Source: Gautieria morchelliformis (Eukaryota > Basidiomycota > Agaricomycetes > Gomphales > Gomphaceae). Taken from it: a stretch of DNA of 64,000 bases. Positions 55,111-64,000 of the stretch are shown here, in pieces (position 1 is the first letter of the stretch; the number at the start of each line of letters is the position of its first letter). The notes beneath the pieces are model-generated. The model ran no database searches. It saw only the letters and a program-made list of their open reading frames with translations, and was not told the DNA's origin. The DNA lies in assembly GCA_015179125.1 (NCBI GenBank), contig WHVA01000007.1, positions 310,001-374,000 of the forward strand, given 5' to 3'. The position numbers and the translations under genes are program-made.

Positions 55111-55873
55111 ATGCTTGCGACTTCATTGACAAGAGAAAGCTTACGTTCACACAGTCCAACCAAGCCTATCGCAATTCCTCCGATTAGAGATCTGATGCGA
55201 ACCCGGATCCGACAGTCTAGAGGGTTGGAAGAATCATTTCGAAACGACCGCATCAGCGACCGACGGTACAGCCGTGCAGTCCTGAGGATTCAGCAAGCAA
55301 TACAACGAGTGTTACGCAGTGGTGCACAGCGACAACAATGATGAACATACGACTGACCCAGCCGAACCTAGGATTGCTGCTACGAGTCCTGTCAACTTCA
55401 GAAACAACCCTGGTTCGAGTCCAGGGGGAGGTGGCCACTCCTTCGGGAACGTGGAGAACCAGGAGCCCGGACCGAAACTCGGCTTACGCTACGGGAACAA
55501 GTATCCTCATATCTCCACCAACTGGGACACCAAGCACAACCACAATCACCCCGATCGCAAGACCCATGTTACGAAGAAGGACAGATGCCTCGTCTACGAC
55601 TCAGACAACGCCGCCGCGCAGTATCTGTACCATCTCTTACCACGGAGCGGCGCAGTGCCCTCGCGTCCGAGCTGTACACCCTCACACCACCGCACAATGC
55701 CCGAGGCTTCCAAGGCTTTACCAATCAAGCTGCAACACCCACTATTCGTCAACAAACACATTACAGAGGTCGAAGCGGGGCATAGGTTAGGCCCGTTCTA
55801 CTTGGACGAGACACACATTGTTTCAATGGGCATCTCCGTACATCGCTGTCCGGTCTTGCAGAGCGGGAGCTAG
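55111..55873 (+). other. Coding-like left-arm segment, unknown protein
   Basis: A roughly collinear reading RDLMRTRIRQSRGLEESFRN, then HSDNNDEHTTDPAEPRI and KKDRCLVYDSDNAAAQYLYH runs through two frames. The right arm contains matching pieces on the minus strand (58606-58932: KRSKRGTGQALSLNEFNKNF, EKELRDRKFPLARNMPKRDA). This suggests both arms derive from one ancestral coding element, perhaps a transposon gene. I recognise no family, and stops and frame changes mean neither arm is intact. Confidence 0.35.
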
Positions 55874-56029
55874 GGAACAGAAAGTTCCGCCATGAACAGG
55901 AATCCATCCAAGAAGGACGCAAAGACATTCCCATGAACAAAGGCTCGATTCAGATGATCCCCCGACCCTTTTGGGTCGGGCATCGATGGTCGAGCAACAG
56001 CAGACGGCCTGTATGCGGGCAACATGTCA

Positions 56030-56390
56030 TGTCCGAATGGACCTGTGACCTGCGTGAACGTGCGCATGTCCAGATGGACTTGCAACGATGCGCTCAATTC
56101 AGACGACTTCCCCACCCGCTTGTGTTCGGCATGGATGGTCGAACAACATGTGAGTCCCAATTCTTTTCATTGCTTCACACATCAATTCTCCATGCGTGCA
56201 ACCGCGATGGTCAATTCCCTGATCCGTGCCGCATCCATCCCCACTGTATCGGGGCAATATATCACGTCCGAACGGACTTGTGACCCGCATGAACGTGCAC
56301 ATGTCTGAACGGACCTGTGACCTGCATGAACGTGCGCCTGTCTAGACGGACTTGAGACCTGCGTGAACGTACGCACCGACAACTGGATCA
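56030..56390. repeat. Tandem repeats of about 36 bp around GGACCTGTGACCTGC-TGAACGTGCGC
   Basis: One copy at about 56035-56072 and three more at 56270-56375, with inverted counterparts at 58320-58440 and 58625-58665 in the other arm. Confidence 0.75.
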
Positions 56391-56419
56391 GACGTGTATG
56401 TCATGAGGCCACGACCGAA

Positions 56420-58200
56420 CTTGCTCATCATCTTCCGATCACCGCTTTCGTCGTACGCGGACAGGCAGTCCTCAGGCGGCGTGCATGAACATCTGGGATA
56501 TCTGGAAAGCATTCTGGGATCCACCCGTCCCCGTGCATGTTATGATGCCACGGCCAGATTTGCGTCTCATCTTCTGATCACAGCTTACGTCGTACGCGGG
56601 AATGAGCTGAACGGCTGACGTTTCTTGCATTTTCTTAATCCCGCACAGCCCCGCCTGGTACTCAGGCGGCGTGCTTGGGTATCTGGAAAACATTCCGGAT
56701 TCACCAGTCCCCGTGTGTCATGATACCACAGCCAGATTTGCGTCTCATCTTCCGAACACCACTTACGTTGTACGTGGGAATGAGCTGAACGGCTGACGTT
56801 TCTTTCATGTTCTTAGCTATGCACAGCCCCGCCTGGTACTCAGGCAGCAGCGTGCACGAATATCTGGAAAGCACTCCGGAATCGACAGTCCCACACACCC
56901 GCACACGAGTGCTGCACAACCCTTCACTAGCGAATTGGCGACCATGCAGATCATGCACTACGTTTAGGGCTCGCTACGTTTCGGATTCGCCACAGGGGGC
57001 GGCCTTCAAGTGACAGTGGCAGACGTCACTGTGGGTAGTCAACCCAATGAAACCTATTGGGTGGACCCACTGAGGATTCAGTATATAAACCATTATAGCT
57101 AGTGTAAATACCAATAGAACCCGTTGAAAATTCAATGAATCGGTTTCAGTGGAAAAAGTTTCATTTCAATGAGTTGGTTTCAGGGGTTGACTCATGGGTA
57201 TTCAGGGATCCTACAATGTGACCAATGGATTGAACCAGGCATTTCGAGTCGACAACCACTGGGTTCCCGTGAGATAGTCACTTACGACCCCATGGTTCTA
57301 TCACCACATTTCAGAGATGCAGCAACTGAATGTCACTGGCCTGAGATCTGAATAATATGAGGCAAATCACTGAAGATTCATGAAATTTGTAGTGAATGCT
57401 AGGTTGTATAGCTATGAGTTTTCAATGGTTATTGCCTTGCGATCTTGTTCAAATGACATGGGATACCAGTTAAACTTCCCCATTATTTCAAGTCATAAAT
57501 CAATATATACAAGGGAAAATACGGATGAAACATAAGGTGAAAATCACTGAAATACCGCTTTCCAATCCGTGAAACCCATACCAGGGTGCTTCAGTGGAGC
57601 GGCAGAATAGCAATGTGCGGGTGGGACTGTCGATCTCAGAGCGCCTTCCAGATATTCGTGCACACTGCTGCCTGAGTACCAGACGGGTCTGTGCATAATG
57701 AAGCGCATGCAAGAAACATCAGCCGTTCAGCTCATTCCCACGTATGACGTAAGTTGTGATTGGAAGAGTGCAAGAGACATCAGCCATTCAGCTCATTCCC
57801 ATGTACGACGTGAGTTGTGATCGGAAGATGAGTGCAAGAGCCATCCGCCATTCAGCTCATTCCCACGTACAATGTGAGTTGTGATTGGAAGGTGAGACGC
57901 AAGTCTGGTATCATGACGCACAGAGATTTGTGAATCTGGAATGTTTTCCCCAATACTCATTTATGCCGCCTGAGTACCAGGTGGGGCTGTGCGGGATTAA
58001 GAACATGCAAGAAACGTCAGCCGTTCAGCTCATTCCCACGTATGATGCAAGCGGTGGTCAGGAGATGAGACGCAAGTCTGGCCATGGCATCAAGACATAC
58101 ATGGGAACTGGTGGATCCCAGGGTGCTTTCCGGATATCCCAGATATTCCTGCATGCCGCCTGAGGACCAGGCGGGGCTGTGTGGCACTTAAGAACAAGCA
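56420..58200. repeat. Inverted clusters of diverged repeats around the palindrome centre
   Basis: Left cluster 56420-56895 has three copies of a roughly 170-bp unit (ATGAGCTGAACGGCTGACGT, CCCCGCCTGGTACTCAGGC). Right cluster 57621-58200 has the reverse complement (ATCAGCCGTTCAGCTCATTCC), with a 60-bp part repeated four times. Confidence 0.85.
56896..57620. other. Spacer of the palindrome, rich in TTCAGTGG/CCACTGAA motifs
   Basis: Repeated words such as ATTGGTTTCA, CACTGAA and AACCCACTG recur here and again at 61470-61870 just outside the right arm. No ORF of interest. May be a small inserted repeat family. Confidence 0.5.
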
Positions 58201-59349
58201 TGGAACCTCCGCCGTTCAGCTCCTTTCCGTGTGCGACAAAAGCAGTGATGATGAGCGAATTCAGTCGTGGCCTCATGATATACACATCTGATCCAGTCGT
58301 GGGTGCGTACGTGCACGTAGGTTGCAAGTCCATCCAGACAGGCGCATGTTCATGCAGGTCACAGTCCATTCACACAGTCCATTCAGACATATGCACATCC
58401 ATGTGGTTCACAAGTCCATTCAGACGTGATATATTGCCCCGATACAGTGGGGATGGATGTGGTCCAGATCAGGGAATTGACCATCGCGGTTGCTCGCATG
58501 GAGAATCGATGCGTGAGGTAATGAAAAGAATTGGGACTCACCTTTTTTGTCTGACCACCCATGCCGAAAACCCCAGTGGTTGGGAAGTCGTCTGAATTGA
58601 GCGCATCATTGCAGGTTCATCTGGAACATGCGCATGTTCATGCAGGTCACAGGACCATTCGGACATGACATGTTGCCCGCATACAGGCCGTCTGCTGTTG
58701 CATGACCATCGATGCCAGACCCATACGGGTCGTCATCTGGATTGAGTGTGTCATTCACAGAAACGCCTTCTGCGTCCCTCTTGGGCATATTCCTGGCAAG
58801 GGGAAACTTTCTGTCCCTAAGCTCTTTCTCTGCAAGACCGGACGGTGATGTATGGAAGTTTTTGTTGAACTCGTTCAAGCTGAGGGCCTGACCTGTGCCC
58901 CGCTTCGACCTCTTCTGTTGTGTGTCCGTCAATGAGGTGAGTAGTGGTGCGATCTCAGACCGAGGGCACTATGCCGCTCCGTTGTGAGAGACGTTACAAA
59001 TGCTGTGTGGCAGTGCCGTCTTGGTTATAGCTGAGGCGTCTGTTCATGATTGAAGCATTGGCCCTGCGATGTCATTGTGCGCCATTGCGTGACACTTGTT
59101 GTGTCGCTTGCTGAGTATGTCTGGATTAAATGGCTGGGCCATCAGTCACTGACGTGATCACGTCCATATATAAGTAAATCTCGAGCTTCGCTTCCATCTT
59201 TGGGTTACGTGCGATTCGTACGGTGATCCTTTCATTCCTTAGGATGCTGGCTCCGGGTCAGCCGCAGAGATCGACTCGGATGTCATGTGACAGTTTTGGT
59301 TGAACTTATGTGCACATAAATGTCGTGTTCGATCCTCATACGCTCCAGT

Positions 59350-60622
59350 TGTCAAGATTGGTTTTTAGGCATTAATATCGTGTATTAGTGAACACAGGGA
59401 ATGCCTGAATGACTTGTGCGAATATGTATGCCATTCAGCGAATGCACGAACCAATGAATGTTCACAAGATAGGAGGGTTGCCCGAACGGGGCGCGCCCTG
59501 TCTACAGTTGTAGCGAAATGGCCTGTGGCACTTGACGATACAATGTGCAAGGTGTCACGGAAGGGCCGTCTAAGTAGCGACAATCCCTTCGCCGGCGAAG
59601 GTGCTCCTTTGGAGCCCTTCGCCAACAGCACAGAAAATAGTTCAAAGGCTAAGGTAACGAAGATGAAGTATGAGAACTCACCAGTGACGCTTAAGTCCTC
59701 TGCTGGTCGAAGATAGAAATCTCCAAGAAAAGGCTCAAGACGATGATCACAGTTGAGGTCAAGTTTGCACAAGATGGACGACGTATGATAATTGAACTGA
59801 GGAATATACATGCGAATGTAAACTACTTATATCGAATGCTCGTAAGGTATCAGCGAATAGGAAAGAGGCCGTCACGAGTCAGGGTTGGATATGGGTGCGC
59901 AGTCATGATACAACATAGATGAAATAAACATACAATAGAATGAGAGAAGAGGGAGAACATGAAATGACGGAGAGTGAAGGTGGCGAAGACACTTATGTAC
60001 GAAATCATGTCTTGGGGCCCGCATATACACTGCCCTGCACGGGTTCTTCGTCTACTGGGTTGATCCCACACGACCTACAGGGAGGACGTCCCACGAACGC
60101 ACCCTGCTCATATGAACACCAAAAGGGGGTTGGATCGAGAAGCTGATGGAGTTACTGACGAGTCATCATGCCGGATAGGGATGTTGATCGTGATTTGATG
60201 GTGTGCCTGCTTGCAAATGATGCGAGCAGCAAATGGCTGTTCGGCGAAATGCGAGGAAGGGCGAACAGAGATGACATAGAGGAGGAGAGGTCGAGGTGGA
60301 GGGAGAAGCTGAGTGAACACTGGGGAGGAGTAGCGAAAGGGGAAATGGGGATATCAAGGTGCAGGAAATACACAGGTCACGACAATCCCATTTTCAGAAC
60401 ACCATTGGAAGAGGGTCGAGCAGAGGAGGTGATAGGCCCAGCGATGACTGCCAAGTCAGTCCAAAGACGTTGATCATGCGTCGACGGCGTGGCTATGGTA
60501 ATTGGCGCGAACAGCGAGAATTGGTTGCCGAACATGACAATGGCGATCGGAACGAACACGGAGATGGAGTGAGAAATGGCAGGACAGAGCACCTGAGTAT
60601 GAGAAATAAACGCATCATGACA
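59350..60622. mobile_element. Solo LTR, 1.27-kb family, copy 2
   Basis: Same family and orientation as 1038-2311 (starts TGTCAAGATTGG, ends CATCATGACA). Its own 5-bp duplication CCAGT lies at 59345-59349 and 60623-60627. The left arm of the palindrome at about 55035-55050 shows the corresponding site without the LTR, so it inserted after the arms formed. Confidence 0.93.
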
Positions 60623-61242
60623 CCAGTCTGCTGATGATGAAAGGCATACGATGGGATGTACGTGAAGAAGGCAAGGGGACGTAAATATGATGGTGCCACC
60701 TAGTGGGAAGCTGAGCGGGGATAGCGTGGACCATCATTTGCTACGCATCTGCCATTACCAGCGCTACTGGGAAGTCCATGAAGAAGTCGTTCAGTGCGTG
60801 AGTATTCGTAGCTGGGTTCACGGCGCTACTGAGAGGATTCGGGTTAGGCGTACTACTGTTCTGATACATTAGCCTCTCCGTTCGAACTCCTCGCGGTTCC
60901 TGAGCCTTCTGACGTTGTTGATGTCAGCAAGTCTTTTTGACTTGGAGTTTGATGAGATGGTGTTGTGATATCGTTTGCTGCTGAATCGCCGGCTGGTTTA
61001 GATGCGGTGATGGTGTTCGGTAGGTCTTCCGATGCATCTGGTGTGTCAGAAGTCTGGACTGAGGATTGATTGCGTGACGTGAAAGAACATGTGAAAGAAA
61101 GACTACTCGAAGTACTATGAGGAGGTGGTGGTAGCGGAGAGAGTTCTGCTGTAGTGACAGCTTAGCTAATCACCCTGTTAATCAGCCTGGCTGTAGCTGT
61201 AGCACGCGGCTTCGTGAACTCAGCCTAGCGCTTCCACGTCCA

Positions 61243-62526
61243 TAGTGTCCTATGAGAGGACAAACCCGTCTATATTCATCAACCTTAACACTATTCAATG
61301 TGCCGTAGGTCGGGTCCGCATGAGTGACTCACAGTGGGGTATCATCGATTGAAGTGGCGACTACGTGCAGACTGTGTTCGAAGATGATCTGGGCAGGGAT
61401 GGAATGGAGGCGGACTAGTAGTAGGAGTCTTTTCACACTTAGAGTCTATCAGTAGCATTCCGGCACCTCAAGCATGGAAATTCATTGGTACATATATGGA
61501 AACTTCAGTATATTTGCCCAGAAATATATATATTAATGCACTGGATGTCACTGAGTGCTCCATCAGCTACTTGAAAATTTTTAAGTGTGCGAACAACGGC
61601 AATCCAGGCCTTCGAGCACTGAAATTCTCATGATAATTACGTTGAATATGTAGTTCCTATGGCACGGAAACTAAGTGACAAAGCCACTGAAAATTCTACT
61701 GGTCCAACCACTTGAATAATTTCATTGGTTTTTTCTAGGAAACCCGGTAAGCCCAAATTTCATTGGTTTGTTTCAATGGGGGCTGTTTCAATGATGTACC
61801 CACTGAAAACAGAAACCCCGTGGGTAAACCCACTAGGTTTCAATGGATTCGCTATCCACAGTGAAGTAGACTCAGAACGAGAGTCGCGTATGGCGGGTCA
61901 AGCTGAGTGGAGAGCGCGTCGATTATGCACGGTGCGTTGTTGTGGGCATGCATGATGGAGAGTCTTGACACGAATCATCAGAATAGGGCTCGGGTCGGGC
62001 TATTGTGGGTGGTTGTGAAACAACTAGGACGCGACCTTCTCAACCAAGAAACAACGGAAAATTTCCCCAAGCTCGCATCGCAACTGTGTCGTCAGACTGT
62101 ACAGATACCCATAACTTGGTCAGAAGCCACTGCCACCATAAGAGCCCATGGACAACCGGCTATTTATTCCACGGACTCGGTTTCAATCTGACGTTGGTAT
62201 GACAATGAGTCCCGCAAACACAACTCAATCCTGGACCTGACCAGTACTAACGCCTGACTGGGTCATGTTGCACAGCTATCAGTTATGATGTTCGTGCCCT
62301 GAGTCAGAACAGACATTGGTCACGGAAGTTTGAGCCTCATAGTCTTCGATGGTCAGGGTATTCCATGATACACGCTGACAAGATCTTCCACGGGACAAAC
62401 CTCTCTACGCGACTAATAACAATGAGGGTAAAATTTACAAAGACAAGAAGCGTCCTCTCCGACAACCTGCAATATGAATATATAGTCTCAAGCAAGGGCG
62501 CCCTACCAGATAATTTTGGCAGACAT
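61243..62526. other. Intergenic with TGAA-rich repeat relic
   Basis: 61470-61870 shares the CACTGAA/ATTGGTTTCA word family with 56990-57560. The rest (to the 3' end of the hydrolase gene) shows no gene. Confidence 0.45.
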
Positions 62527-64000
62527 TTAACGGGAAAAGATGTAACGCACCATGGGGTCCCAAGGGGGCAGGACCACTTTCTCCTTGCCCTGGAAGACTT
62601 TCAGAAGATCCTTGTCCGCCAATTGCTTGGGTACGACGACCTGGTATACGTATCTACATGCACACATCAGCTATTGGCCGCCCTAACATGGAGGTTAAAG
62701 CATACTCACTCCTCAAACCACGCATCGCTCATGACAAAGTATCCTTTATTACCCGCAGCTTCACCCCAGCTGTTCTCGACCTTATAGCGAATAGGCTTGT
62801 TTGTTGCGAGGTCAATGTGCACGGCGCTAATGACCATCGCATGCGTCATAGCAGACTCGTTCACTTGGAGCCGCTCTGCCTTAGTGAGGCTCAGCGTGAT
62901 GTTGAACGCGTTCTAGACAAGCATTAGTACGCAGAGTCCATTCGTTCACAACACAAACAAGTCACTGACCTCGTAGTCGTACAGGCCGGTATCCATAAGA
63001 CCGCTGTCTGAGGACTTGCCTACATCGCAACCGAAGAAGACGGGCTGACCAGCTTTGATGCACTATCAGAGAATTCAGCGCAAATGCCAAGGGTTTTATG
63101 GGGGACATACTTTGACGACCGCTTCCTTGAGCCTCTCGATCTCCGTGTTAACATCTGACGGCCCATGTCAGGAAACGTTCGTGGAATGTAACTACTGAGA
63201 AACTCACATAGAACAGGTCTCCCACCCCAAACATTCCCAAGCTTGTCGACCGTGTACAGCTTACCATAGTCGTTGCGCGGGTCATTAATAAGAGAGAAGG
63301 CTTCGGCTGCCTGTGAAGATGTTAAGTCATTATCCTCCATGTCGTGACTACCCACTCACCGGGTACGCCTTTGATGTGAATTGCTTATAGAAGTCTTTCG
63401 GCGTCCCCTCCCACATCTTCGCTGAATGACTGTGTTAGTTGTGGAATTTGCTTAATAAAGCAACCAACCTGTGCCGCTCTTGTCAACATACTCCCAAACA
63501 AACTTCTCGTCAGGGTTCGGCGGCACGCCGAGGGTTACTGTGAGGACATTCCACACCTCCCTCATAAGCTCTTCCTTCTTGCTACGAAGCACCGAAAGCT
63601 GCTCGTCCTTCGTGAGCAAAGACTCCGTCAAAGAACTGTACAGCCTGCGCAAAATTAGAGCATGTTCTCGGAGGCGAGTGGTAAGCAGCTTGTTGAGCGG
63701 GGGGGACTTGCTGGAACTGTGTGTCTCAGGGAATATAGCTTGCGGAACCACCCCGTATCGCTGCAAGAGGTTGGCCGCCATGTCGTACTGACCACCATCG
63801 CCCACAGGGCTGCCCGCCAGGTGGCTGATAAGACGGTCGCCCAAGGGGAGGTTCGCGTGTTGAATCGAGAGCTCGAGATAGTAATTGGATTTCTCGAGCT
63901 TGTCATAAATAAAGAGGTACGATTGCGAGAGCTGGAATTCGGGGATGACAAGTTTCTGCTGGACGGAGTATCGGAGGACATTGGTAGTCGCAAACAGCCA
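62527..64000 (-). CDS. BLH1: Bleomycin hydrolase (C1B cysteine aminopeptidase), 5' end beyond window
   Basis: Papain-like self-compartmentalising cytosolic aminopeptidase of the Gal6/Blh1 family. Minus-strand exons: 64000-63469 (continues off the window), 63421-63360, 63310-63208, 63154-63111, 63062-62970, 62912-62710, 62653-62527; introns 46-57 nt, GT-AG, phases consistent. The visible protein opens WLFATTNVLRYSVQQK, which follows the family's active-site Cys just outside the window. It continues with HLAGSPVGDGGQYDMAANLL, YKQFTSKAYP, GRPVLYVNTEIERL and FFGCDVGKSSDSGLMDTGLY. The catalytic His is in NESAMTHAMVISAVHID and the Asn in YKVENSWGE. The tail reads VLPPWDPM and ends with a few extra residues at a TAA. 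All visible catalytic positions are intact. Confidence 0.96.

Larger units (their letters stand above)
54495..61242. repeat. Giant imperfect palindrome (left arm 54495-56895, right arm 57621-61242)
   Basis: The outer ends match in inverted orientation (AGGCTGAGTTCACGAAG at left; CTTCGTGAACTCAGCCT at right, 61210-61226). Homology continues inward through several blocks: 54680-54730 with 60885-60960; 54940-55010 with 60690-60760; 55040-55080 with about 59290-59349; 55590-56070 with 58620-59030; 56420-56895 with 57621-58200. The right arm carries a 1.27 kb solo LTR and has lost about 200-300 bp relative to the left. The spacer is about 725 bp. Confidence 0.88.

Noticed and set aside
55408..55427. 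tRNA T-arm-like CCTGGTTCGAGTCCAGG
   Set aside because: No acceptor, D or anticodon arms at the right distances, and the sequence lies in a coding-like part of the palindrome arm.

Overview
The window looks like a repeat-rich accessory region of a filamentous basidiomycete. The evidence is many 46-65 nt GT-AG introns in the resolvable genes, a secreted amidase split into 11 exons, NACHT (NLR-like) and Tup1/WD40-like fragments, a GH7 cellulase relic, and fungal copia, Tad1/I-like and long-LTR retroelements. A Rhizoctonia/Ceratobasidiaceae-type genome is my best guess, but that is inference from gene style and not a search result. Intact genes are few. Most of the DNA is transposons, solo LTRs, dispersed repeats and broken or duplicated gene pieces.

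Layout. 1-4.1 kb: dispersed repeats, a G-rich tract, and a purine minisatellite split by a 1.27 kb solo LTR. 4.58-5.14 kb: a small secreted Cys-rich protein gene whose intron region has been tandemly amplified into in-frame 27-nt micro-exons. 6.25-12.27 kb: a reverse-oriented solo LTR followed by a complete, apparently young copia element (identical LTRs, 5-bp TSD, intact 1414-aa polyprotein, half-tRNA-iMet type primer site). 13.8-15.1 kb: an LTR-like promoter block with 14 TGACTCA sites. 15.6-18.0 kb: a dispersed repeat carrying a gag-only non-autonomous LTR element with the same primer site as the copia. 18.3-21.9 kb: a GH7 cellobiohydrolase fragment, a secreted-protein gene, and an inverted duplication centred on a TATA-containing spacer. 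22-28 kb: gene fragments (amidase tail, NLR N-terminus, WD40) and repeats. 31.0-32.6 kb: a coiled-coil protein. 33.2-34.5 kb: a decayed HxxxD acyltransferase. 38.3-40.7 kb: a NACHT protein gene with a C2-like N-terminus, apparently truncated. 40.9-41.6 kb: a WD40/Tup1-like fragment in the same order as the 24.9-27.2 kb duplicate.

42.34-49.92 kb is a full-length non-LTR retrotransposon with a 12-bp target duplication. It is disabled by two 1-nt shifts and by a 1.5 kb solo LTR inserted immediately after the reverse-transcriptase FVDD codons. 51.9-54.15 kb holds a fully resolvable 556-aa secreted amidase gene (minus strand). 54.5-61.2 kb is a giant imperfect palindrome, with another copy of the 1.27 kb solo LTR inserted in its right arm. 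The window ends inside a minus-strand bleomycin hydrolase (C1B cysteine peptidase) gene, cut just after its active-site Cys region.

The genes do not form a pathway. The common thread is genome turnover: LTR insertions followed by LTR-LTR recombination, segmental duplication of NLR/WD40 pieces, and inverted duplications.
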